Positions 1 to 6,876 of a stretch of 8,276 nucleotides of DNA are shown here, one piece after another. The position numbers and the translations under genes were made by a program. Under the pieces are notes generated by a model, which worked only from the letters and a program-made list of their open reading frames with translations, was not told where the DNA came from and searched no databases. The DNA comes from CAZITB01 sp964542055 (GTDB taxonomy: Bacteria > Planctomycetota > Phycisphaerae > Sedimentisphaerales > CAMDDF01), in contig CAZITB010000111.1 of assembly GCA_964542055.1 (NCBI GenBank), positions 1 to 8,276 on the forward strand, given 5' to 3'. Each line of letters begins with the position of its first letter. Within the stretch, counting starts at the first letter, position 1.

Positions 1-2268
1 CTCTGGCCAGAGCTTACGGATATTCCGGCCCAGCGCGTTTTGAAATTCGGCAAAAAGGACAACTTCTGGGAGATGGGCGATACCGGCCCATGCGGACCGT
101 GCAGCGAAATACATATCGACCGCGGAGCCGAACATTGCGACATGGGCCACGTGCCCGGGCACAAATGCGAAGTTAACGCAGGTTGCGCACGCTTTATTGA
201 AATTTGGAACCTGGTGTTCATCCAGTTCAACCGTACCACCGAGGGCAAGGTCATTCCGCTGCCTGCCAAACATGTCGATACCGGCATGGGGCTTGAACGG
301 GTCGCGGCAGTGTTGCAAAATAAGCCTTCCAATTATGACACCGATTTATTTACGCCGATCATGAACGGGATATCCGATATGACCGGTTTGAAATATACCG
401 GTAAACTCGAAGATAAAAAAGACATTGCGTTCAGGGTGATTTGCGATCACCTGCGATGTTTGACGTTCGCCATTACCGACGGCGGCATACCAAGCAATGA
501 CGGACGCGGATATGTGCTTCGCAGGATACTCCGCCGGGCAAGCCGGTTCGGACGAGTGCTCGAAATTCATGAGCCGTTCATTTATAAGCTGGTGCCGATC
601 ATTATCGAAACTATGTCGGAGGCTTTTCCCGAACTCAAACTCCGCCAGGAGCTTGTCCAGACGGTTATCGAATCGGAAGAGGCCAGCTTTGGCAGAACGC
701 TCGACCGCGGACTTGCGATTTTCGAAGCTGCCGCGAAAAAAGCGAAAGACAATACAATATCCGGCGAAGATGCTTTCGGGCTTTATGATACTTACGGATT
801 CCCGCTTGATCTTACACAGCTTATGGCTCGCGAGAGAGGGATGAGCGTTGACACAGAAGGCTTTGACAAACTAATGGCCCAGCAGAAACAACGAGCCCGC
901 GCGGCCAAAAAAGATACCGGCGTCGCGATGGTTACCGATACGCAGCTGCCGGCAACTGATGATATGTTAAAGTATGAAACTAGTTCATGTTCGGCTAAAT
1001 TAATCGGCTATCTCGATGGTAAAGGTTTTCACACCAAAGGCAACATAGATGAATCGACCGGCGAGGTCGCGCTGGTTTTAGATAAGACATGTTTTTACGC
1101 CGAAAGCGGCGGACAAAGCGGCGACTGCGGAATGATCAAAACCGATCTGGGCACGTTCGCTGTGGAAACGACCGAAAGGATCGCGGATTGTGTGATCCAT
1201 AAAGGCCAAATTGCCAGCGGCAAAATATCGGTTGGCGAAGATGTCAGCGCGGCCGTCGATAACAATCGTCACGCGAGTATGAAAAATCATACCGCAACGC
1301 ACCTGCTGCAATGGGCGCTGCAAAAAGTTCTCGGCGAAACCGTCGCACAGCAAGGCAGTTTGGTTTGTCCCGAATATTTACGGTTCGATTTCACATATCC
1401 CAAGGCAATGACCGCAGAGGAGATAAGCAAAGTCGAACATCTTGTCCGTGAAAAGATCGCACAGCGGATACCGATCGCAACCAAAACAATGCCCATCGAT
1501 GCAGCGAAAAAGATCGGCGCCATGGCGCTGTTCAATGAAAAGTACGGCGATGATGTTCGCGTTGTGGCTATCGGGGCAAAAAGCGACAATGAACTTGATA
1601 TGGCATTTAGCCGTGAGTTCTGCGGCGGTACGCACGTGCAGAATACCGCCGAGATCGAGGGCTTTAAGATCGTAAAGGAAGAAAGCGTTTCAGCGGGCGT
1701 TCGAAGGATAACCGCTTATACCGGGGCTGAGCTGGTCAAGTATCTCGAAGGGCGGAGCGATACCGTTGATAGCTTGATGGGACTTTTGAAAGTTCCGGCT
1801 GAAGGGATCGTTGAGCGAGTGGAAAAACTTATCAAGGACAATAAGCAGCTTGCCAAGGAACTTAAGTCTCGTCCTGCAGCTGTGGGCGGTGTTGATCCGC
1901 TTGATAAGGCGCGGAAGATGCTCGCAGATTGTGAAAAGATCGGCGAGACGTCTATCGTTGCAGGCACGTTTGAAGCCTCGGTCGATGACGCTCGGACCGC
2001 AATCGATATGATAAAGAAAAAGGCTCCGTCCTCGGTTGCGATATTCGGTGTCGCGATGGGCGACAAAGCCATGCTGCTTGTCGGGGTTACCGATGACCTG
2101 ATCAAAAAAGGCATAAAGGCGGGCGATATCGTCAAGGAGATCGCGCCGGTAATCGGCGGAGGTGGCGGAGGTCGCCCACAAATGGCCCAAGCAGGCGGCA
2201 AAGACGCATCGAAGCTAGACGATGCAATCGCAAAAGGCGCAGAACTGGTAAAGTCAAAGCTTCAGTAA
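1..2268 (+). CDS. alaS: Alanyl-tRNA synthetase, 5'-truncated by the window edge
   Basis: Cytoplasmic class II synthetase that charges tRNA-Ala and hydrolyses mischarged Ser/Gly-tRNA. The frame is open from base 1 (LWPELTDIPAQ...), so an internal TTG at 40 is not the start; 755 residues are visible against about 870-880 for a full protein. Class II motifs 1 and 2 lie in the missing N-terminal 140-150 residues. Seen in order: GDTGPCGPCSE (about 76-108), a Cys/His-rich insertion (130-186), class II motif 3 GMGLER (283-300), GRGYVLRRILRRA (about 505-545), the editing-domain zinc motifs HTATH (1288-1302) and CGGTH (1621-1635), a short coiled linker (about 1800-1870), and the C-Ala domain with the signature Gly run GGGGGGRPQMAQAGG (about 2155-2200). 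All four editing metal ligands are intact. It ends TAA, 13 bases from the convergent hisD stop, with no convincing terminator between. Family assignment is certain. Confidence 0.98.
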   Translation, partial: LWPELTDIPAQRVLKFGKKDNFWEMGDTGPCGPCSEIHIDRGAEHCDMGHVPGHKCEVNAGCARFIEIWNLVFIQFNRTTEGKVIPLPAKHVDTGMGLERVAAVLQNKPSNYDTDLFTPIMNGISDMTGLKYTGKLEDKKDIAFRVICDHLRCLTFAITDGGIPSNDGRGYVLRRILRRASRFGRVLEIHEPFIYKLVPIIIETMSEAFPELKLRQELVQTVIESEEASFGRTLDRGLAIFEAAAKKAKDNTISGEDAFGLYDTYGFPLDLTQLMARERGMSVDTEGFDKLMAQQKQRARAAKKDTGVAMVTDTQLPATDDMLKYETSSCSAKLIGYLDGKGFHTKGNIDESTGEVALVLDKTCFYAESGGQSGDCGMIKTDLGTFAVETTERIADCVIHKGQIASGKISVGEDVSAAVDNNRHASMKNHTATHLLQWALQKVLGETVAQQGSLVCPEYLRFDFTYPKAMTAEEISKVEHLVREKIAQRIPIATKTMPIDAAKKIGAMALFNEKYGDDVRVVAIGAKSDNELDMAFSREFCGGTHVQNTAEIEGFKIVKEESVSAGVRRITAYTGAELVKYLEGRSDTVDSLMGLLKVPAEGIVERVEKLIKDNKQLAKELKSRPAAVGGVDPLDKARKMLADCEKIGETSIVAGTFEASVDDARTAIDMIKKKAPSSVAIFGVAMGDKAMLLVGVTDDLIKKGIKAGDIVKEIAPVIGGGGGGRPQMAQAGGKDASKLDDAIAKGAELVKSKLQ

Positions 2269-2281
2269 CAAGTTGACTTAA

Positions 2282-3573
2282 CTACTGCAATCTTTTTTCT
2301 ACGCTTTTGGCATGGGCATCGAGGCCTTCGGTTTTGGCGACACGAATTATATCCTGCGCATTTTCCTGCAGCTGNNNNNNNNNNTTGACGATTTCAAAAA
2401 GTCGTTGCTGGTAAGGGCAGAGAAAAATTTGCTCGTGCACATCGTCGGCAGGGTGTGACTTGGCCCGGCAATGTAATCGCCGGTTGCGACGGGCGTATAT
2501 TCACCAACGAAAATCGCGCCTGCATTTATAATTTTCTTTTCTATTTCGTCGCTGTCATCGCCGCATTGTATTTCCAGATGTTCGGCGGCAAAATCGTTTG
2601 CCAACTCAACCGCTTCGTCCATAGTTCTTGCCACAATAATCGCGCTGTGGTCAAGCAGGCATTTTTTTGTTTCCTCGCTTCGTGAGAGTTCGTTTAGCTG
2701 TTTTTGAATTTCGAACGAAACATCGACCGCCAGCTTCTGTGAATCGGTCAGCAGTATCGCCGAGCCCGGCGCGTGTTCTGCCTGGCTGAGCATGTCGGCA
2801 GCAACCAATTCCTGATTGGCCTGGCTGTTGGCAACAATGATCACATCGCTTGGCCCTGCGAAGCTGTCGATCTTGACCAGCCCGAAGACTTTTCTCTTGG
2901 CCATCTGCACGTAGCTGTTGCCCGGTCCGACTATCATATCAACTTTGGCTATGCTTTTTGTTCCCCAGCCAAGAGCCGCAACGGCCTGGGCACCGCTGAT
3001 GCGGTAAACTTCCTTTACGCCAAGTTCGTGGCAAAGGCCCAGAATCACCGGATGAATCGAACCTTCGTATCTCGGCGGCGAAACGACAACGATCTCTTCA
3101 ACGCCTGCGACGATTGCCGGAACAACAGTCATAATAACGGTACTGGGCAGCGGAGCGGATGCGCCGGGAACGCAAACGCCGATCCTGCGAATGGGTGTGT
3201 ACTTTATGCCTGGGTGTTTTACTTTGTCAGCGATGCAGATTTCGGACTGGTATTTTTTTACGTTTTCTATCGACACGCGAAGCGACTTTAGCAAATCTTT
3301 ATCGAGACTTTCAAAGGCAGCTTTGATCTGGTCTTGGCTAACGCGGAAATCTTTCGCTGAAAAATCAACGTTATCGAAATTATTTGTATATTCAGAAACG
3401 GCGACATCGCCTCGATCGGCAACATCGTCAACAATATCGCTGACGGTTTTTTCAATCTGTTTATTGGCCTTTAGGAATTCCGCGAATGACCACTGGCTTT
3501 TCAGCTTGGCGAGTTTCCTATCAAAATCCGAATCCGTCGTTTTGAGCATTAATTTTTTACCTATCTCAATCAT
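2282..3573 (-). CDS. hisD: Histidinol dehydrogenase, interrupted by a 10-N assembly gap
   Basis: Catalyses the last two steps of histidine synthesis, L-histidinol to L-histidine with two NAD+, as a zinc-dependent cytoplasmic dimer. Visible motifs: VGPGNSYVQMAKR (215-227), SFAGPSD (237-243), zinc ligands Q264 and H267 in SQAEHAPG, catalytic E331-H332 in FAAEHLE, D366 in GDYIAGPSH. The start is ATG 3573, preceded by GGGAGGT four bases upstream. Read through the Ns literally, the frame fails after residue 396. Beyond the gap another frame gives 30 residues, QLQENAQDIIRVAKTE then GLDAH..., ending TAG at 2282; these match the HisD C-terminus and supply the last zinc-ligand histidine. Aligning with the usual family C-terminus leaves about 8 residues missing, giving about 434 residues, a normal length. 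The break is therefore an artefact. It lies 15 bases downstream of the exported-protein gene, in one operon; no other his gene is in the window. Confidence 0.95.
2375..2384. other. Assembly gap (10 Ns) inside hisD
   Basis: Ten Ns sit inside the 3' part of hisD. Upstream coding sequence ends 396 codons plus one base from the ATG; downstream sequence resumes exactly in codon phase and runs 30 codons to a stop. The real gap must therefore be 2 modulo 3 in length, which 10 is not. Comparison with the family suggests about 23 nt. The N count is a placeholder, not a measurement. Confidence 0.95.
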
Positions 3574-3577
3574 AATT

Positions 3578-3584
3578 ACCTCCC
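3578..3584 (-). promoter_or_regulatory. Ribosome binding site of hisD
   Basis: GGGAGGT on the minus strand lies four bases before ATG 3573 and fills the 15-base gap between the upstream stop codon and hisD. It favours this ATG over the internal Met-9, whose upstream sequence is weaker. The tight spacing supports a shared transcript with the exported-protein gene. Confidence 0.8.
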
Positions 3585-3588
3585 GGTG

Positions 3589-4398
3589 TTATCTTCCAAA
3601 ATTTCCAAAATTTTTCGCCTCTGTCGCACTGTGAATCAAAATGTATCGTTTATCGCCGAACTTTGTTATCCTGCCCGAAACATCGAAACGTACCGGCGAA
3701 AGACTCCGCCGCTGCTGATACCGAATGTACTCTACCACGTGGGACCGGTGCAGTATAAACATTGTGTCATCGACCTTCCGCCCGAGCGAATCCAGTTTGA
3801 AAACATACCGGCTGTTCTTGCGGTCATAGACAATAAATCCGGTTCGGTTTATCAACATGGCGTCCTCATCCGAAGCGATTGCCTGGCTGACCTGTTCGGT
3901 AGTAATCGCACGCACCGGTTCTAGTTTTTCCATGACATCTTCGGGCAGGATCCCATCATTTGCGTCATCCGCTTGCGGCGTTTGGGGTTTTTCGGCTTGC
4001 CGCTGTGTGCCAGCGCTCAATGGCAGAAAATACAGCGGATAAAAACTGTTTCGACTGCGGTACCTGATCGTCGTGGCCCAAAGACGAAAATCGTTGACAT
4101 CGTTGGCCTGATGTATATCGACCATTTTTTCGAGCATCGCCGATTCGAGCAGCCTAACTTTTGCGCCTGCCTTTATCAGCCCATACCCATCGCTAAGGTC
4201 CTGATCCAGTTCGAAGCTCCACCTGTCTCGCGATCGGTCATAGCTTAGCTTGCCGTCGATACCTTTCAAGACAAAACCTTCTTTGAGTGGGAACTTCCGA
4301 GATGTGCGTCTTGCGGCATCGTTGGGCTCTGCGATTTGTGCGTAAGCCGAACAAGCGATCATTGACATAACAGCAGTAATCAAAACTTTTTTTAACAT
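3589..4398 (-). CDS. Exported protein of unknown function with a duplicated beta-rich unit
   Basis: I do not recognise a named family. The 269 residues start MLKKVLITAVMSMIACSAYA|Q, a signal peptide with a good AYA signal-peptidase I site at residue 20. Cys15 is in a poor lipobox (MIAC), so a lipoprotein is less likely. Two stretches resemble each other: residues 43-126 and about 181-257. Both contain YDR-x(4)-[WY]-x-F-x-LD (53-65 YDRSRDRWSFELD; 191-203 YDRKNSRYVFKLD), then a helix-like segment (85-95; 213-225), then a strand pattern ending in an aromatic/aliphatic run (104-124; 238-257). A Gln/Ala/Asp-rich linker (129-150) separates them. Start ATG 4398 follows TAGGAG with seven bases between. 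hisD begins 15 bases after its stop, so the two are co-transcribed. A periplasmic or cell-surface role is inferred from the signal peptide only. Any functional tie to histidine synthesis is unproven. Confidence 0.85.
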   Translation of the reverse strand: MLKKVLITAVMSMIACSAYAQIAEPNDAARRTSRKFPLKEGFVLKGIDGKLSYDRSRDRWSFELDQDLSDGYGLIKAGAKVRLLESAMLEKMVDIHQANDVNDFRLWATTIRYRSRNSFYPLYFLPLSAGTQRQAEKPQTPQADDANDGILPEDVMEKLEPVRAITTEQVSQAIASDEDAMLINRTGFIVYDRKNSRYVFKLDSLGRKVDDTMFILHRSHVVEYIRYQQRRSLSPVRFDVSGRITKFGDKRYILIHSATEAKNFGNFGR

Positions 4399-4453
4399 TT
4401 TATGCTCCTAAATTTCGGCTCAATATTTCAATAGCCCGGTCAACGCCGTCCGG

Positions 4454-4470
4454 CAGGCCTTTTCAGGCTG
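4454..4470 (-). other. Hairpin with GAAA tetraloop in the leader of the exported-protein gene
   Basis: On the minus strand CAGCCT-GAAA-AGGCCTG can form six base pairs with one bulged C around a GNRA loop. No T run follows, so it is not an intrinsic terminator. If the promoter near 4535 is used, this lies in the 5' UTR of the exported-protein/hisD transcript. It may equally be chance. Confidence 0.3.
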
Positions 4471-4482
4471 TTCGTTTCAACA

Positions 4483-4499
4483 CGATTTACTCGAAATCG
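4483..4499. repeat. Perfect 6-bp inverted repeat in the acn to exported-protein gap
   Basis: CGATTT and AAATCG are separated by five bases. No T tract follows on either strand, so it is not a terminator. It could be an RNA hairpin in the leader or a short operator dyad. Repeats of this length are also common by chance. Confidence 0.3.
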
Positions 4500-4534
4500 G
4501 ATCAGTCTTGCTTATAACTTATTTTTAAATATCT

Positions 4535-4540
4535 ATTATA
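4535..4540 (-). promoter_or_regulatory. Possible -10 element for the exported-protein/hisD transcript
   Basis: A perfect TATAAT on the minus strand lies in AT-rich DNA just after the acn stop, about 137 bases before ATG 4398. The -35 position at 17-base spacing (TTATTC) is weak. It would give a leader of about 130 nt containing the two inverted repeats at 4454-4499. The exported-protein and hisD genes could instead be read through from acn, since no terminator is visible between them. Confidence 0.35.
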
Positions 4541-4565
4541 CTGGCTCCTGACCCAAAGAATAATA

Positions 4566-6533
4566 TCAATTTCTATTTTTTGTATATGCCAGCAGGCCGC
4601 CTGCAAGGAGGATGTCTCTGTCCCTGGCTGAAAGATTCAATTTGCCTTTGAATTTCATATCGGCGGTTCTGTCAAGAATTTCAAGTTCATCGCTGGCTTT
4701 AACCGCTTCGATGAGATTTTCGATCACGATCTCATCGTCAGCATTTATTTTATCATAATCGCCTGGGTCGGCGAATTCAACCGGAACGATAGCGAAATTT
4801 ATCAGATTCGCTTTGTGAATTCTCTCGATGCTCTTTGCTATGACCGCCCGCACTCCGAGGTACATCGGGCAAAGTGCTGCATGTTCACGGGAAGAGCCCT
4901 GGCCGTAACTTTCAGCCGCCACAATAACACCGCCGATATTTTCCTGCTTTAACGCCAAACCTCGTTGGGCAAAAGTCGGCTTGCCTTGTTCATTGAAGCA
5001 ATCAAAAACGTACTGCGAATAAACCGGCACGTTCGAACGATACTTCAAGAAACTACCTGCAGGCATGATATGATCGGTGGTAATCTTGTCGCCGCATTTG
5101 AGCAGTACTTTTGCTTGCAGATTTTGCGTGAGTTTTTTTGGCGATTCAGGCACAACGATTGTCGGGCCACGTTTGACCTGCGCGTCTTTGGCCTGTTCCT
5201 CGCTTAGCGGTTTTTCGATCATACCATCATCGATCAAATATTTATCGGGAGCATCTATCTTTGGATAATCGATTTTCAATTCATCGGTCAATTTTCTCGG
5301 ATCGGTTATCTCACCTGTGAGCGCCGCAGCGATTGCTGTTTCGGGGCTTACCAGATATGCCTGGTCGCCGGTGGTTCCGGTTCGTCCAGCGAAGTTGCGG
5401 TTAAACGTTCTAAGGGTTACCGATCCATCGGCAGGCGAAAAGCCCTGACCGATACACGGACCGCAGCCTGATTCTAAAATCCTCGCACCCGAATTGATGA
5501 TATCTGTCAATGCGCCGTTGTCAGCCATCATCGCCATTACCTGCTTGCTTCCCGGGGCAATACCGAATTCTACAAAACGGTGAATTTTGCGGCCTTTCAA
5601 AACTTTCGCTACCATCATCAAATCGGTATAGCTTGAATTCGTACAGCTGCCAACAACAACCTGATTAACGGCAGTGCCCGCAAGCTGGCCGACCGTTTTT
5701 ATATTGTCGGGCGAAGAGGGACAGGCCGCCATCGGCTCAAGTTCATCGAGGTTTATTTCGATGACTCTGTCATACTGCACATCATCATCGGCTTTGAGTT
5801 CCTGCCACATATCACCTCGACCCTGGGCTTGGAGGAATTTTTTCGTTTCATTGTCGCTTGGAAAAACGCTGGTCGTTACACCAAGTTCGGCGCCCATATT
5901 TGTAACGGTCGCGCGTTGTGGAACGGTAAGGCTCGCAACGCCTTCGCCGAAATATTCGACGACGCATCCAACATTGCCTTTGGTTGATAAAATGCTAAGC
6001 AGCTTCAAAATAATATCTTTGCTCGCCACCCAGTTTTGAAGTTTGCCGGTAAGTTTTACACCGATAACTTTGGGAGCTGTCATATAAAACGCGCCGCCGC
6101 CCATAGCTACCGCCACATCCATTCCGCCTGCGCCGATAGCGATCATTCCGATCCCGCCGCCGGTTGGCGTATGCGAATCACTGCCCAAAAGAGTTGCGCC
6201 GGGTTTTCCGAAACGCTCGAGATGCACCTGGTGACATATTCCGTTTCCCGGGCGTGAATGATATGCGCCGGATTTTGTTGAAACCGTCTGGAGATACAAA
6301 TGGTCGTTGTGGTTTTCCGGGCCAAACTGGCTCATGTTATGATCGATATAACTGACCGAAACATCTGTTTTTACCCGCTCGGTTCCCATTGACTCAAAAA
6401 GCAAAAACGCCGTCGTGCCGGTGGCGTCTTGTGTTAAGGTTTGATCTATGCGAATGCCGATCGGCTCGCCAGGGAGCAGTTTGCCGTCAACAATATGATT
6501 TTCCAGAATTTTATAAACGAGACTTTTTGCCAT
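4566..6533 (-). CDS. acn: Aconitate hydratase, short monomeric type
   Basis: TCA-cycle enzyme that isomerises citrate to isocitrate through cis-aconitate with a [4Fe-4S] cluster. It has 655 residues, far shorter than AcnA or AcnB (about 860-890), and fits the compact single-chain 'putative aconitase' subgroup. Seen: YIDHN (62-66), GSDSHTPTGGG (117-127), cluster ligands C297 in VVGSCTNS and C357/C360 in SGCGPC, the swivel domain with GDKITTDHIMPAG (481-493) and YGQGSSREHAAL (543-554), carrying the substrate-binding Ser-Arg. All key residues are present and both halves are fused, unlike two-subunit LeuCD-type dehydratases. ATG 6533 is chosen because GGAG lies six bases upstream; a TTG at 6545 would place that ribosome site inside the gene. 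The gene has its own promoter at 6595-6623. Related homoaconitase/isopropylmalate activity is possible but less likely for this subgroup. Confidence 0.94.
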   Translation of the reverse strand: MAKSLVYKILENHIVDGKLLPGEPIGIRIDQTLTQDATGTTAFLLFESMGTERVKTDVSVSYIDHNMSQFGPENHNDHLYLQTVSTKSGAYHSRPGNGICHQVHLERFGKPGATLLGSDSHTPTGGGIGMIAIGAGGMDVAVAMGGGAFYMTAPKVIGVKLTGKLQNWVASKDIILKLLSILSTKGNVGCVVEYFGEGVASLTVPQRATVTNMGAELGVTTSVFPSDNETKKFLQAQGRGDMWQELKADDDVQYDRVIEINLDELEPMAACPSSPDNIKTVGQLAGTAVNQVVVGSCTNSSYTDLMMVAKVLKGRKIHRFVEFGIAPGSKQVMAMMADNGALTDIINSGARILESGCGPCIGQGFSPADGSVTLRTFNRNFAGRTGTTGDQAYLVSPETAIAAALTGEITDPRKLTDELKIDYPKIDAPDKYLIDDGMIEKPLSEEQAKDAQVKRGPTIVVPESPKKLTQNLQAKVLLKCGDKITTDHIMPAGSFLKYRSNVPVYSQYVFDCFNEQGKPTFAQRGLALKQENIGGVIVAAESYGQGSSREHAALCPMYLGVRAVIAKSIERIHKANLINFAIVPVEFADPGDYDKINADDEIVIENLIEAVKASDELEILDRTADMKFKGKLNLSARDRDILLAGGLLAYTKNRN

Positions 6534-6539
6534 TCGATG

Positions 6540-6543
6540 CTCC
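6540..6543 (-). promoter_or_regulatory. Ribosome binding site that fixes the acn start
   Basis: GGAG on the minus strand with a six-base spacer to ATG 6533. It overlaps the alternative in-frame TTG at 6545 (TTGGAG), so the TTG, which has no such site upstream, is unlikely to be the start. This gives the family's usual MAKSLVYKI-like N-terminus. Confidence 0.75.
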
Positions 6544-6594
6544 AAATTACTTTAATTACGGATTTCCAATAAACTTGCATTTAAAAGGAAACTC

Positions 6595-6623
6595 ATTCTA
6601 TAACATTTAAAGCCAAATGTCAG
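6595..6623 (-). promoter_or_regulatory. Sigma-70-type promoter of acn
   Basis: The minus strand reads CTGACA (6623-6618), exactly 17 bases, then TAGAAT (6600-6595). Each hexamer matches the consensus at five of six positions. Transcription would start near 6588 and give a leader of about 55 nt before ATG 6533. The -35 begins two bases after the T run of the terminator at 6625-6659, so acn is transcribed separately from whatever lies upstream. Confidence 0.65.
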
Positions 6624-6624
6624 C

Positions 6625-6659
6625 AAAAAAAAGGCCACAAGCTTTTACACTTGTGACCT
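6625..6659 (-). terminator. Intrinsic terminator ending the putative small RNA
   Basis: On the minus strand AGGTCACAAG and CTTGTGGCCT form a 10-bp stem (one U-G wobble) around an 8-nt loop, followed directly by a T run (stem end plus seven more Ts). This is a textbook rho-independent terminator. The reverse orientation has a C-A mismatch and its A run upstream, and no plus-strand gene approaches it. It lies about 355 bases past the stop of the Tyr-rich gene but fits the end of the short unit starting near 6825. Confidence 0.85.
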
Positions 6660-6825
6660 AATTCGTCCTTGAAACTTTTACCAATATCCATATTGCTATC
6701 TTTTTTCATCCGCGACTCATACAAAACCGCTACCGCGCACTCCATCCGCAGATTTATTTCGGATTATTTGCTTCCCTGCGTGATCCCTTCTCCAAGTTTT
6801 CGTGATTGCCTTACCTCAAAAACTT
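6625..6825 (-). ncRNA. Putative small RNA of about 200 nt, class unknown
   Basis: A minus-strand unit bounded by a promoter (6832-6860) and a terminator (6625-6659), without a convincing coding gene. Assuming a start near A6825, the following pairings are possible: a 5' hairpin AAGTTTT/AAAACTT (6825-6819 with 6800-6794, 18-nt loop); CGCAG/CTGCG (6780-6776 with 6751-6747) enclosing GGA/TCC; CAATA-TGGA-TATTG (6695-6682); and the terminator stem. Single-stranded parts are purine-rich and repeatedly resemble Shine-Dalgarno sequences (GAGGTAAGG, GGAGAAGGG, CAGGGAAG, GGATGGAG). I see no signature of tmRNA, RNase P RNA, SRP RNA or the riboswitches I can recognise. The length would suit 6S RNA, but the long rod with a central bubble is not apparent. 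It could act in trans, or be a former leader of acn. A 41-codon frame overlaps it (6745-6620). Confidence 0.45.
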
Positions 6826-6831
6826 AACGGG

Positions 6832-6860
6832 ATTCTAATATTGATTGGCGTTTACATCAA
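6832..6860 (-). promoter_or_regulatory. Sigma-70-type promoter of the putative small RNA
   Basis: The minus strand reads TTGATG (6860-6855), exactly 17 bases, then TAGAAT (6837-6832): four and five of six consensus positions. The -10 is identical to that of the acn promoter. The predicted start is 6824-6828. The -35 is one arm of an inverted repeat at 6854-6876. Confidence 0.55.
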
Positions 6861-6876
6861 GAGTAAAATTTGATGT
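6854..6876. repeat. Inverted repeat overlapping the small-RNA -35 element, possible operator
   Basis: ACATCAA and TTGATGT are perfect 7-bp complements separated by nine bases. The downstream arm on the minus strand contains the -35 TTGATG. A dyad in this position suits a repressor or activator site. Alternatively it is a hairpin at the 3' end of the upstream transcript; on the minus strand no T run follows. No regulator gene is adjacent. Confidence 0.4.

Noticed and set aside
40..42. TTG 40 as the start of alaS
   Set aside because: The frame is open to base 1 and the upstream residues continue the AlaRS sequence; the gene is simply cut by the window.
1690..2201. Two minus-strand frames of 161 and 166 codons opposite the end of alaS
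   Set aside because: They are antisense shadows of a conserved gene, have no family resemblance, and one reads the Gly run as poly-Pro.
2347..2384. A HisD C-terminus ending SCRKMRRI at 2347
   Set aside because: It is the wrong frame after the N run. The other frame gives a family-like HisD tail that ends at 2282.
2773..3291. A 172-codon plus-strand frame opposite hisD
   Set aside because: It is antisense to conserved HisD catalytic sequence and carries no recognisable motif.
6534..6545. TTG 6545 as the start of aconitase
   Set aside because: The TTG is part of TTGGAG, the ribosome site for ATG 6533, and has no site of its own upstream.
6625..6825. tmRNA, RNase P RNA, SRP RNA, 6S RNA or c-di-GMP riboswitch
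   Set aside because: None of their core sequences is present. The short GGTAGCGG resemblance to the c-di-GMP-I aptamer lacks the rest of the motif, and no 6S-like rod is evident by eye.
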